Part shown: positions 46,866 to 59,985 of the stretch, piece by piece
How positions within the stretch are numbered: the stretch's first letter is position 1
Layout of the letters: every line of letters begins with the position of its first letter
DNA from: Pterobdella sp. o SKG-2022
Taxonomy: Eukaryota; Annelida; Clitellata; Hirudinida; Piscicolidae
NCBI GenBank assembly: GCA_964035795.1
Contig: OZ038322.1
Coordinates: 19,198,674-19,262,673, forward strand
DNA length: 64,000 nucleotides
Direction of reading: 5' to 3'
The notes under the pieces: model-generated
Seen by the model: the letters and a program-made list of their open reading frames with translations, nothing else
Databases searched by the model: none
Told to the model about the DNA's origin: nothing
Made by a program: the position numbers and the translations under genes

Positions 46866-49800
46866 TATATGTATATTGTTTCAACATAATTTTTTCTATG
46901 AAAACCAACCAGTGAGATGAATTCTAAGAAAGGTTATCAGAATAAGCAGAGATCCATGAATGAACATACCTATTCTCTCACGTGATTAAATCACCTTCGA
47001 GTATCAAGTCATTAGTTAACTATATAATCTTTCTGATATCTTAATTCTAAATTTGTTCATCATACATTTTTGTTTATATGAGTTTTCCAAATTTTTCATT
47101 ATTTTTTTTTGAAATCTTTGGCGACTTACGACTTCCAACTAAGATACGCAATATGTGAGAAGCAAAGAAATATATGGTTTTTTGTTGTTTTCTAATCTCA
47201 AAAAATTATTTTAAGTACAACAAGTAATATTTCTCATAATTCAATTTTTTTGATGAATAAGAACAAAAAATTCGAAACTTTGGGAAAGAATTTCGCAACA
47301 TTAAGCAATTTACGTAATATAAATAATAAAGATTTGAAGAAAAAAAGTCAAAAAATAACAAGACGATAGGAAAATTTCATCTTAAACTAAGAAAACTTCA
47401 ACTTATATCCATCGCTGTAAAAAAAATATTTTTTAAATTTTCATTTTTTGATGAATAAAAAAAAATTTTGAAAAAGAAGAAAAATCCAACTAATATTCTT
47501 ATAACTTTTATAAGAAAGCTTTCTAAAAGTAGGTGTCAATAGAAATTTAGCAAGCTATCAGATAACTTCAAAAGTTTTTTCATTTAAGGCGATTTAATTT
47601 TGTTTAATACATTCTGCTCAACTAGATTAGGATCAATATTTCAAATAGATTATCGTGGGAAGCTTCAAGAATGTCAACAATTTTGTTGATATTTTCAGGT
47701 TTTGAACCTGAAATTGAGTTTGTTTTTAGACAAATTTATTTCTCAAGAACTTAAAGAAAAGATATATAAGATGTCTCTAAAATTCTATCAAAAATAAATC
47801 ACATAATCGACTGAATAAAAAATCCATAAAATCATTATGAGAAAAATATCCTTTTTTTCAACTCCATATAGATTTTTGTTGTTTTTGAGTTTAAAAATAA
47901 GTCATTTCAACATCGTTTTTTCATTATTGGTTATTTTCACGTAAATCTACCTTTATTTGTGAATATTTAAGTTTAATTCTCAAACATCAATTTTCAGAAA
48001 ACTTTTTTATACATATTATTATTTAAAAGTCAGTTTTACTGCAGCAATTTAATTTTACTGCGGCAGATTACTCATTGATGTTGAAATAGCGCAAATATTA
48101 GATGAGGAATCACGTCAACTAATCGATTGCCTTATGAGTGTAAAACAAATTATTCAAGTTTTGCATTTTTGCAGATAGTACTACAAAAACTAATGAAATT
48201 GTTTTCTTCTACATCGTGGAGAATTACTTTTGATTATTAACTTTCTGTATGCTGAATACCGATACGTTTATGAAAGATAGTCACGATGTTGTGATGGAAT
48301 GATGAATGTCCTTTATGTGATATGGTGCATCAACCGAACAATTAATAAAGCTTTTAAAATTTTATCGTATCTTTTTGACATTTCTACGTTGCAAACAATA
48401 TATCTAGAAGCATGATGATAATGCTTTATATGGGAAAGCTTGGCTTTTTTTGCATAAATTTTTCGAATCTAATTTATTTTGTCAAAATAAATTTGTTTTT
48501 AAAATTTTTCATTATTTATGTGAGTGTTATAATAATTTTTTTCTATGTAATTGAACTCTTGAAAAATAAAGTAACATTAGTTTAAAATAACCACGGAAAT
48601 AATTCATTTTTCAAAATGTTTTCATTTTAATTTTCAATAAACATTTAATGTCCTTCTTTAAATGAAATGCATTACAGTTTTAAAAAGATTCCATTACAAT
48701 AGAAAATAAGCTCGGTCCTTATAACTATCATTTCAAGAACTTTATAAAAACGATTTTTTCAAAAGCCAAACCGTAAAATGAATATAATTTCAAGACACTA
48801 GTAAGTTTATTAAGATACGAAGCTTTTCGTTAACAACGTAACATTTTCAAGTATTAGAAACCGTTTTATTAATAATACTAGCGTTCTGAAATTATATTCA
48901 CTTATAAAAACGATCACGCCCTATCCATTGAACTTGATTTAAAAAAAAACTTAAATTGCAGTTTTCTTAAGATTTATTTCTCACTTTAATCACCCGTTTG
49001 CCTTGATGAAAAATTTTTCTTTTTAGAAATATTCATCAAAAATATTTTGCTCAAAAATGATTTTCTCCTTTTATTTTTGTGGTTTTTTATATTCCTTAGA
49101 AATACATATTATTTAAAAAATAGATTTATTCAAATTAGAATACTGTAAAAGCGATTTTTTTAAAGAATAACAATTTTAAAAAAAAATTCAAAACAAACAG
49201 AAATATAAAAAAGAATTTTAAAATTCAGTTCAATTTACATTTTAAGTGTTTGCGACTAAAATCTATCAAGTATTTTTCTCTAAAACGAATAAAAAAATGG
49301 TATTTCTTTAAAGTTCTGTTGGTCCTTGTTAATCCTATAATACAATCCACTAGAACATTTAAAAAATGAACATGTAAACTCATTCTTGATACTTTTTCAG
49401 AGACACTTAATGACTTACGAAACCTTGGTGTAATAAGTTTCTCAATAAACCAGTGTTTCTTTCTAGTATAATATAAAAGCGTTATTCAATCTTACAAGCA
49501 ATAATTTTCAAAAAGCTAATCTAAAACTTTTTTTCTTTAATTTTTTACGTCAAGGCTAAACTTACCAAAAATTGTATCTGTTTTTGCTCAATAAATTAAC
49601 TAAAATTCTCCCATAAATCGACTTCAAAAATTGTTAAATCGAAAACTCGGAATGCTAATAAGTCTAACTTCCATAAATTTTTTTCTCAACTGATATTTCC
49701 ATACAGATATAAATGTATCTTGTATAAAAACTAAAAATTTTAATAAACTTCATAATATTCAACTTACGTATGGAATCGTGTCAACATGAACTTCAAAACG

Positions 49801-50026
49801 ACCAGTATTATGTGTTGGTATGTAAGAATTCGCATAAAAATCTTTCAATTAATTCAAAAATAAAGACGAAGCATTTTGGTTTTGAAGTGTTCGAAACCCT
49901 TTAACAATTGCAATACAAAACACTTAATACAAATCAATATAATTTATAAAATTATCGTCTCTCAATCGTATGAAATTCAAAACCACAAAAGATCAACTTT
50001 GATGGAGATCAACTCAAGCGTTATTT

Positions 50027-50057
<31 letters not shown>

Positions 50058-51488
50058 CGCTTATATATGTTAAAAACATGTGTATTATTGGGGAATATAC
50101 ATATTTCCTAAAATTTTCAAGAAAAGCATTGCGTGATTTTCACTTATCAAAAGAATGTTTTCATTCATTTCGTTTTGAATATTCATTTAAGACTTGGAAA
50201 ATCATAATGAAATCTACTTTGGTAAGTTTATAAGAAAAAAATAGAGATTTTAGTTTTTTTTAAATAAATTGATAATTTCTCCATTTTTGAATTTCAATTG
50301 AAAATAAATATCGTCTAAATGAAACAGGCAATATTATATTATACAGATTGTGTGTAACACATAGGTAAAGTATAAGCACAACACAACAGCTTCTAGCTAT
50401 ATAAGGATGAATGTGTCTGATGCTACACAAGATAGAGATAATAAACTTAGATGTTTTAATATATATTTGGACTATAATGGCGCCTAGCAAGAATGAGGTA
50501 GGCATGAAAAATTAGATTTTGCTCAAAGCTCAAGTCCAACACGCCAGGGTGCCTCTTAGGCCAGCACAGTTTTTATGCCCGTCACTCGCAATGAATTTTA
50601 AATATAAGCAATAAAGCAGATTTTATGCATCTATTTTTCATCTTTAAACTGTGGTAAAAATAAAAGAAATGTTAAAAATCATGATATGAAACTTTTGCTC
50701 AAAACACACTTTGGAATGTTTTTTAAATGATTTCATTTAACGATGTTTTTTTTCATTAAAACTATCATAATAAATTTCGCAAATCCGTGAACGCCTTTTA
50801 AATATGCTATGATTATTTCAAAACGAGTAAGATATTCTAATTATTTCGTAAATGATTCAAATCATTACTATTGGAGAAAGCTTTTAATAAAGAATATATA
50901 ACAAATAGGAGAACAGTAAATCTCCTATAGAAGACCGAAGAGTAGAGGCACTAAGAAATAATGACAAATTATTTCCCAACACAAGATCAGTAGAAAGAAT
51001 AAAACTGTTTTATGGACAGCCATACCAGATGGTTATCATTTTTAATTTTCAATTGATTGAAATGTTATCGAGATGAATTTCTTAAGTAAAAACTGTGTGA
51101 ACTTGAGTGAAGTCATGAATGAGAGTTCAAATATTTTTAATGAGACCACTTGACGGTAGAGATCGTATAAACGTGAGAAAAAGTAGTGCTAAAATTATTC
51201 AAAAATATCACTTACAAACTTAGAAAAAAATTCAAAAAGTTCAATATATAACAAAAAGTGTATAAAGCTGAATGTTTAAAGAGGTTTTTGAGATATAAAA
51301 AAGCTGGCACTTGAAATCGTTACATTTAAATATCAATAAAATAAATCATTTCAAATCCACACTTTTCAAGATTTAATAAAAATGCACCCATTAACCTTAG
51401 ATATACCAAAATCACCACGACTTATATAAAAAGTATATAGATATCGACTTGAAATCAAATACAACAGATAGTAAATGAATCAAAACTC
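46866..51488. other. Gene-poor AT-rich stretch between GPCR and LRR genes
   Basis: No exon-like frame was recognised in 4.6 kb. It contains an inverted-repeat unit (48779-48901) and a (TA)n run near 50027-50050. It might hold further 5' exons of the GPCR or 3' exons of the LRR gene that are too short or diverged for me to see. Confidence 0.45.
48779..48901. repeat. MITE-like element with 25-bp terminal inverted repeats
   Basis: Left end TGAATATAATTTCAAGACAC and right end, read in reverse, TGAATATAATTTCAGAACGC; both go on into TAGTA. The unit is about 123 bp, flanked on both sides by TTATAAAAACGAT (48741 and 48902), which could be an old direct duplication. No coding capacity. Confidence 0.6.
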
Positions 51489-54400
51489 CTAATGGTGCCC
51501 CTCACCTCGAACACCTCCACAAAACCCATCATGAATTTGCCTTTCATTCCCATCTCTTGCATCACCACCTTTCTCGGGAGTCCCCTCGTGGCCATCGCAA
51601 CTACCTTCCCCATAACACTCCTCACACATGCCGTCGTGGTTCATCACATAACCACACACGTCATCGTACGAGCTCTTGTACACCACATTGCAGTGGTAAA
51701 CGTTGGGAACGTCGAGATTCTTTTTCTTCACCAACCTCCTGCGAAAACCCTTCGGCAGAGGCACAGACAAGTCAGATAAACTAGTCAAAAATGCATTATA
51801 AGTATCTTTTTTGGTCTCGTTGTTCATACTTTCTATGCAATCATAAGGTTTGCTTCCAGAAATAACACTGATTTCATCAACATCATAATCATTCTCATTA
51901 TTTATTTTAATTTTTTCATTATTATTGTTTTTGTTACATTTATAGTTTCCGTAATTATTAGTAATTTTGCCTTTGACAAGGTGACTAACATCCGAATCCA
52001 AGTCAGTCAAATCCACATCACTTAAACCACTGAACAAGTCATTATCCTCTTTACTCTTCCTTCCATCGTTATCGGCAACGTTTTTCCTGTGTTTGACCTT
52101 CTCTTGATTCTTATCCACAGTTTTTACTGACCCCCCCATGTCTGAATATTTGTAACATTAACGGTTGGTTCTTTGTGTAGAAACTAATTCAATATCAAAA
52201 TTGTTAGTGATTCGTATCAAAGACTTAAAAATGTAGTAAAAGCGCTGAATTATTTTTTTTGGCACTTAATCATTTTCTCCTTCTAGTTTAAACCTTTCAA
52301 ACAAAGCATTCTTGCTCGTCAATATATAGTACCAATGTGTTAATTCAATCATTAATATACATATTAATATGCATTGAAGTTGATGGTTTGCCACTTAATA
52401 AACTCAATGGTGTTATATGGAGGTTCAATGAATAAACAGGCTGTAATTTTTCATAAGCATGAATAGATGTGCGGCTAAATGATTTATGGCGTGTCTATTA
52501 ATGCTGATGATGGCGCAGATTCTACATGCCTTGTGGATATGAACTGTCAGCATTTACATATCTAACAAATTAATTTTATATATTGTTATAAAAAAATAAA
52601 ATAATTTACAAACTTATGAATTCAGATTGAATAAAAAATTGCCTACCAAATTTTTGCAACTGACTTTCAAACCTTTGCATTTGCGCACCAAATCATTGCA
52701 TTTGCTTACAAAATTTGGTAGGCAATTGCAAAGATTTTGAATTGAATTGAAAAACCCTATAAAACCACATTCAAACCCTCAATCCTATTAACCTCCATGA
52801 GCGTTGAGGGAAGAGAAGGCAGTAAAGTTATTGCTTGTAGCAACAGTGTTTCCCTTCTGACCCATGCTCATGCTACCACAAAAAATGTTGTTACTCCTAC
52901 TCCTAACTTTGCCAACATTATCACAATTCCTCTGGCGATCTTTGAACGTCGGTCTGGTCTTTTGATAGAAGTCGTCCATGTCGAAGAAATTGTATGCACT
53001 GTTTGCGTTATAAGAGGCGCCCAAAACGTTCATGAAAGAATTATCTTTCCTTTTAATTAATGGTACTTTTTTTTTAACCTTTGAGTTATTTTCGTTATCA
53101 TTCATAATATCAAAAAAATTCATTTTAACGCCTTTCACAGGAGCTCGACCCAAGTTATTATTACTTGTGTTGTTCTTATAGAGATTTAGTTTGTTGAACT
53201 GTTTATTGAGGTGGGAGGCATGTGAGGCAGGCCTGTCTGAAGTAAAACCTTCACCGCCCTTCTTACACAGCAAAACATCTTGTGTCTTTCTACTGCCTTT
53301 GTGTTCCATTCTTCTATTGTTGATATCATTATCGTACTTACTATCAACTTTACCTTGCTTCCTCTTAGGCAATGCATGTTGTTTCCTCCCCTTGCCACCC
53401 TCTCCAGTACCCAAAAAGACGTCTCTATTGTGGTGAGGCAAAGCGAGTTCTTTCTTTAAATCCCTGGGAATATTGATAGGTTGTTTATCATTCAAATTAT
53501 GCCTCCTTTTGGGTTCTGGTGAGCAAAAGCTGGGTAGGTCGTAGATGCTATCCTCATACTTATCGATGTAACAATCATCATAAGCTCTTTTATCAAGTAC
53601 GTAATAGCCTCTATCACTGATACTACTATCATCACCACAACCTGGACTGCCAATAAATCCACTATTGACTAATGCATCAAAGCGTTCGTAATTGTTGTTG
53701 TTATTGATGAACTGCTTAATTCTTTTTAGGTTGTTGTTATTGTTGGAACTGAGAAGAACTATGCCTTTTTTGTTGTTTTTATATTTGTCATAGCTCCCTT
53801 CAAGAATTATCCGCATGTGTTTGTCTTTCTGCCGTGGTTTGAAACGATTTTATTAACAATAATTGATGAAATTGAAACTTTTATTAATATAGTACCAATA
53901 TTAAGTGTATTTAATAATTTCACTTTGATAAGGGTGTACTATTTACAAATTTTTTAAGTATATATTATTTTATAAAACTCCTAATTGATCTGAACTTCAA
54001 TTATTTTATTAAATTGAGAGCATGGTTTAAAATAGCAACTAGAACCTATAATATAGCCTTAAATTAGAATTATGGGCAATAACTTGAAATACCACCACAA
54101 CTCACATAACGACGACTGAGGTTCTTGAGCACCAGACCATTCCAGTTGCTGGCCTCTCCTTCAACATTAATATTCAGTAATTATATCGTATGATTTATGT
54201 TTTTTAGTTATATATGCCTAATAGGTGAAAAAAATGCTAAGATTCAAGCAGGTGTCTACTGTTATCATGTTATACAAATATTATTTCTATCAATATCATA
54301 ATACATCTCTTCAAACCAAAAATACCAGCGTCACAAAAATGAAAATTTCAAAAATAAAAACTCACTAGATGGCGACTTGAGTCTGATGGAGGGGTCAAAG

Positions 54401-57400
54401 TAGATGCGTTTTTTGCCTGAGACATGCAGTCTACCTGGTGGCTGCTTGTTCGTCTGTGGCAACCATGCACACTCCAGTGTCGACACCTTAGAGTGGTGTT
54501 GTTTTTGCTTATAGGTTTGAAGGTATGTATAGTGTATTTGATGTTATAATAGAAGAAAGGTGATTGGTGATGTTTTTGGAGTGGTTCCGGATGCAGATAT
54601 GAAAAAAAAGCATCAATGGAAGTAACATAAATGATGTATTTAAATTATATTTTTAAAACAGATAGACTTGTTTATTATATGCTAATAGAAAGCCAAGTTT
54701 GTTATAAATAAATTTTTCCAACAATCTAGGTAAATAAAGCGATTTTTATATTTGGCAATAATGCAGTTAAGTAATATCACCTACTAATATAACTACTACT
54801 ACTACCATTTATAATGAAAAAATCTATAACGAAAACACTTTCAAAAAAATACAACTAATGCATATGTCTAGAAAAATTTAAAATTTGAACGGCGGTGATG
54901 AGATAGATAAAAAGCAAATAAAAGAAAGAACCTTGTTGTGTTTGTCAGTGATGGCATGCAGGTCAACGAGGGGTCGGGTTTGTTCGCTGTTGATCCACAA
55001 GGACCTCAAGTGATTGAGTTTGATGAGGGAGGCTGGCAAGCGGGTCAAACAATTGCCTATCAAGTTCAACACCTGTAATAGTTGAAGCTGGTATAGAACT
55101 TATCTGTTCAATGAAAGTTATAGCCTGATACTTCAGTGGTCATAAAGTTTGTTAAAACTAACAAAAAAGAAAGGACTGAGTTGTTAGAAGATTTAATTTT
55201 TTTTAAAATAGCGGCAAAAACCTAAAAATAATTTTAGCTTATTAATGATGTACGATTTTTCAAAAACACTAAGCTACGCATATCGATAGACACCAAAAAC
55301 TTACATCTATTTCACCACCCCTTTAAAAGACAACACTACAAATAAAAGACATAATATGAGTACCTGCAACTTAGAGACTTCGCCAATATCCTCAGGCAGT
55401 TCATCCAGGTGGTTCCAAGTGATACTCAACACTTCCAACTTCTTCAACTGAGTCATCTGCGTTAGTGGCATGGTTTCGAAAGTTATGAGACATTGAGATT
55501 TTGTAGATGTTTGTGTTGGTAGTTTTATCATTGAATATAGGAATAATTATCATTGAAACGATAGTATCCAAAATAAAACCTTTGTTATAGTTTTACTTAA
55601 TTACCTTTTAAAAATTAATATTTCTAACGTACATAAAACACATGCGCCATTTAACCAACCTGGGCTGGAAGTTTGGTGAGAGAATTATAATTGAGCATGA
55701 TGATGCGGAGATTCTGTAGTTGGCTGATGCATGCAGGAATTGAAACCAAGTTGTTGTGGTTGAGGTTCAACTCCTGAAGTTGAGTCAAGCTGGTGGAAGT
55801 GAGTAGTTAATACGTTTAATGTCATGGCTATGGAAATGTAAAGATACTAAACAATTATGATGATGAAGATAATTTTTAATAGATAAATAACTAGCTTTAT
55901 ATATAAGTTAGAGTAAATATGAATTTATTTATGAGTGTACAGCTTGACTAAAATTAAAATATTCTTTGAGCTTAATCTTTTAAATTAATAATGCAAGACC
56001 CTCGAATGTGACATGATATTCAAATGATAAGCCACCCAGAGATAGATTCAGGCAGTGAAGATATGAAGTTCTCATCCAGCTTCAACACTGCCAAGCTCTT
56101 TAGAACACCTGATGCCAATGTAATGCAAGATTACTGAAATTGTAGCCTATAAGCTATGAAATGAAAATGAAACAATGATGTATAGATTCTGTTATGATGA
56201 AGTATTTCAACTCAATTAAAAACTTACCAGCAGATATTGAAAACCAAACTGAAACAGATACTCATAAATAATACTGATAAAAGCAATAGTACAAAGAAGA
56301 AATACAAAGCATAAAAATACCAATATCATGAGGAAGCTTGATGAGTTGGTTGCTTGTGAGGTCGAGGTGGGAGATAGAGGGTAGGTTAGTGACAAACTGA
56401 TTGATATTGTTGGTTTGGTTGGAAGGGTGCAGAGGTTGAATGGGATTACTAGTGGAAGGGTGGATGATGAGATTGGATATCTTGTTTTTGCTCAAGTCCA
56501 ATGTTGTCAATGCTGGACTGTCGCCCTGGAAAAGTTTGATATTATCTGATTTGAATGTTTGTTTATTGGAAAATCTTTTGATTTGATCTTTTTCAGATTA
56601 GTAATCAAGTCATGACCTGTTTATGAAACTATAAGTTTTGAAAAGCTTTGTATACAAAACAAGCATTCCTAGAATTTCTTTGAAAAAAACATTTTTCGAG
56701 ACTAGCTTACTATACTTTATTACTAACGACAATCATCATTTATAATCCATTATATAATAATTAATACAAGATGACGCTACTATGAAGTATACTTATAAAA
56801 TACATCATAATTTGACAAAACTGGTGTTTTACCATTTCAGCCTCGTTAATACCATTATTTTTCACTCTTATTAATAACTCGTAAAATTGAAGTAATAGAG
56901 GTAATTAACAATAATGATGATGATAACAATATAATTAAAAATAAAATTTAAAAAATCAACTAAACACTCAACCATAACAAAGGTCTCCAGAAAGTTCTCT
57001 GAAAGGATCAACTCTTGTAATTTTGGGGTTCTGTGCATCTCTTTTGGCTACGAGGAAAATAACAATTTTACTATTATCAGTACTAATAATAATTCACAAA
57101 TAAGTTATAATCAAGATAACGGCATTAAAAATAGTGATAATTTGATAACATTATTAGCAACAAGATCGATTATGGATCTTCTTTTTGGCAAATGTATAAA
57201 CGTGATATAACAACTCCACCATTCACCCATGACTGTAGAAAGTTAGTAGAAAGGTCAATGGATGTAAGTGAGATGAGTTGTTGAAAATAAAAGGGTAGTT
57301 TAGCTAATTGGTTTGACTGCACATCAACACTCTTTAATGCACTCAGTCTGTTTGAAGCAATAGAATGAATATAATAGAATAGAAAATACAATAAAATAAT

Positions 57401-58792
57401 AAATCAAATATAAAAGATTATTTTTCAATGGTCACAAACACCTTTATAAATGCATTGTCAATTAAATATAAGCAACAAATAGGAGATGTGATAATAATGG
57501 TTTAAGTAACATTTCATGCATCTGATATTTTCTTGGTTTCATTATAATCACCATCAATATTATTTTTTTTTGTCTGTTTTCATGCTAGCATGGGTTGGAT
57601 GGGGTATTTTTGATGTCTCTCCTCCATGCTATATGATATTGAGCAAGTTTAGGTCTAAGCATCTTCTTCTAAGATCATTGCTTACTAACTGAGACCATTG
57701 TTCAAGACTCTAACAAAATAATTGAGACCATGTTTTTTCCTATCCTCTACCACTACCAATCTGATTTACCTGGGTTATCAGCATTTGCTCATAACCAATC
57801 AACTTTAATAAACTTTTAATCTTATATTATCAAAAGATTTTCCTTGATTTTATGTTAACTAAAATTGTATAATGTAGTACTAACCCTTTCAAGTTTGGAA
57901 TGACTAGAAGTTTAAGGAATGCAATACCTAAGTAGTTCAAATTATTGAGGTTGTTCATTGCAGGCAGTCTGTGTTTATTTCATTGGCTTTATTTTTTCAT
58001 AAGTTTACTAAAAAATTTTGTTACACTTATAAATTTTAATATTAAATAAATATTTTAAAACATGAGTAATTCCTTATCATTTTTAATAAAAGATTTTAAG
58101 CTATGATAAACAAAGAGCAATAATGTTTATATATTTTTATAGTAAAGTTTGAAGCTTTGTGAATTAAACAAAAACCATTATATTTTATTAAAAAATAAGT
58201 TTTAAATTTCAAAATGGAGAGCTGCAAACTTTCTAATGGGATTGCTGGTAAGGTTCAACGTTAGTAGTTTAGTGCATTGATTCAACTCTTCAGGAACTTT
58301 GCAAATTGCTGGATGTTAAAATAATAACATTTACTATGGGATTAAATTTATTTAAAAATTAATTCTCATTTGTATAAAAATAATTTTGATTAAATTAGAA
58401 AAAAATTAACAATTTTTGTTTAGAAGAAGTGTCTCTAAGCATGTAAGAGATCCAATAGAGGGTGGGAGAGTGGCTATTTCGTTGTCTGAGAGGTCTAAGT
58501 GACAAAGGTTTTGACACAAAAACAACTCCTTGTAAGGAGATGGACGAAATTGTACCAAAAAAATTAAATTGATTTGAAAGCATTATGTATTTCAAACTTT
58601 CATTTGAAAACGACTACGTACTCTGGGTATGTGAGAAATATAATTTCCGTTGACCGTAAGATACTGTAAAGTTCTTTCATAAAGAAACACGTTGTCTGGT
58701 ATTTGTTCGAGTTTTGAAGTTGAATAATCCAATTCAACTACTTCTGGTAACCTAGAGCCTTTTAGGCACATATTTCGCTTATTCCAAACCAT
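51489..58792 (-). CDS. LAP-type leucine-rich-repeat protein with long Asn-rich C-terminus (15 exons)
   Basis: Exons: 58622-58792 (ATG 58790-58792), 58411-58528, 58230-58308, 57885-57968, 57227-57347, 56979-57047, 56321-56525, 56036-56108, 55660-55789, 55364-55456, 54932-55072, 54366-54486, 54106-54158, 52793-53828, 51489-52141; all in phase. The start (VVELDYSTSKLEQIPDNVF) and the end of the repeats (LTRLPASLIKLNHLRSLWIN) match LAP proteins (Erbin, Scribble, Densin, LRRC1), which anchor at cell junctions or basolateral membranes. About 14 LRRs of the L..L.L..N.L..LP type are seen; exon 56321-56525 holds an inserted Asn/Pro loop. After the repeats come about 345 codons (52793-53828) of Asn/Lys-rich disorder and a last exon with Asp-rich and Cys/Gly-rich parts. 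No PDZ domain was seen. The last exon either stops at TAG 51489-51491 or uses a good GTGAGG donor at 51505; I prefer the stop. Confidence 0.85.
52637..52726. repeat. Short hairpin in the last LRR-gene intron
   Basis: ATTGCCTACCAAATTTTT (52637-52655) pairs with AAAATTTGGTAGGCAAT (52709-52726). Several TTTGCATTTGC-like repeats lie in the loop. About 65 bp downstream (in transcript terms upstream) is the exon donor at 52793. Confidence 0.7.
57555..57620. repeat. Dispersed repeat fragment with CATGCTAGCATGG (reverse orientation)
   Basis: TTTTCATGCTAGCATGGGTT is the reverse-complement counterpart of the repeat end at 21121-21184. Located in an intron of the LRR gene. Confidence 0.4.
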
Positions 58793-59148
58793 TATATACC
58801 GGTTTATAAAAAATATTGATTATCAATTTTATTCATTCAAAAGCCTCGAAAAACGTTTAACTCCATTTAAATAACAACGAAGAAACTTGAAATCTGAAAA
58901 CAATTCGTATTTCCCACTTCATAAATACATTGAATTAATTCACAGCAATATAAATTTTAATCACAAACTAACAAAGTTTGTTTACAATATAATTTTTCAA
59001 AATAAAAATAAAAGAATATACATTTTTGAAATAATCAAACTTTCTTAAGCTCTACAACATGTTTACGTTTCTTTGTAGTTTTTTATTTAATCGTACCAGA
59101 ATCTAATCTCGATTATAAAGTTTTCTGATAGTTAATATAGAGTAAAAA
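58793..59148. promoter_or_regulatory. Probable bidirectional promoter between LRR gene and SYF2
   Basis: The start codons of the minus-strand LAP-type gene (58792) and plus-strand SYF2 (59149) are about 356 bp apart and diverge. The interval is AT-rich with no clear TATA pair or CpG island visible. Shared promoter use is inferred only from geometry. Confidence 0.4.
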
Positions 59149-59823
59149 ATGACAGAAGTATCTAAAAAAAGTTCTCACGAAGATAGATTAGTGAGGTTTA
59201 GAAACTTGTCGATGAAGATAAACGAAGCTCGTAAATCAAATGTTAAAGAAATGAAGGAAGAAGAAAAAAGAAATAAACTTCCTTCAAATTGGGAAGCTAA
59301 ACAAAATCAATTAAAGTTAGAACAAGAAGAAGAAGCTTTGAAAAAAGAATGTGTTGAAAATGGCGAAGACTTCAAGTTAGTGCGTATGAGACAATGGGGA
59401 GCTGAGGAAGTAGAAAGATGGGATGCTAGAAAAAAGAAAAAAAATCCTGATCCTGGTTTTTCAGATTTTGGACAAGCTTCTTACAGACAATATCAGAGGC
59501 AAACCAGACAAATGAAGCCTGATTTAGAAGCTTATGAACAAGAAAAAGAAAAGCTCGGTGAAGATATTTTTTATGCTGGGGCTCACACACTTGGTGTTCT
59601 CAACCATAAAGATACAGATGAAAATATTGATCGTATGGTAGATGACCTGAATAAACAAGTACAGAAGCGTGCCAGTTATAGACGTAGACGAACTTACAAT
59701 GATGAAAGTGACATTGATTTCATCAATGAAAGGAACAGAAGATTCAATGTTAAGCTTGATAGGTTTTATGGTCAATATACTGCTGAAACGAAGCAAAACT
59801 TGGAAAGAGGGACTGCTATATAG
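59149..59823 (+). CDS. SYF2: Pre-mRNA-splicing factor SYF2 (single exon)
   Basis: A 224-aa uninterrupted frame. SYF2 is a component of the spliceosome-associated NTC/Prp19-related complexes and acts in the nucleus during pre-mRNA splicing. The N-terminal half is Lys/Glu-rich coiled coil (RLVRFRNLSMKINEARKSNV). The SYF2 domain follows: ERWDARKKKKNPDPGFSDFG, SYRQYQRQTRQMKPDLEAYE, RRRTYNDESDIDFINERNRR, FNVKLDRFYGQYTAETKQNL and the family's ending ERGTA. Animal homologues are about 240 aa, so the protein is complete. The ATG follows AAAA, and this is the first in-frame Met of the domain-containing frame. It is the only gene in the window without introns. It is convergent with DAAM: the stops are 163 bp apart. 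Confidence 0.96.
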   Translation: MTEVSKKSSHEDRLVRFRNLSMKINEARKSNVKEMKEEEKRNKLPSNWEAKQNQLKLEQEEEALKKECVENGEDFKLVRMRQWGAEEVERWDARKKKKNPDPGFSDFGQASYRQYQRQTRQMKPDLEAYEQEKEKLGEDIFYAGAHTLGVLNHKDTDENIDRMVDDLNKQVQKRASYRRRRTYNDESDIDFINERNRRFNVKLDRFYGQYTAETKQNLERGTAI

Positions 59824-59985
59824 TTTATCTTTAATGACATTGTTTTTCTAAATGTAAATAGAATTTTTTAATATAAAAAAAGTTAAACATGGTTGTTATT
59901 CGTCTTTTGAACATAAATTAAAAAAATAGTGATTAGTTTGATAATATTGCTTTCAAAAATTAAATATAATGGTCATTGATCACAT

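Noticed and set aside
51492..51784. Two overlapping plus-strand frames (about 75-95 aa)
   Set aside because: Shadow frames of the last LRR-gene exon on the minus strand.
52797..53436. Plus- and minus-strand frames inside the 53-kb exon
   Set aside because: Shadows of the 345-codon Asn-rich exon, which joins in phase on both sides.
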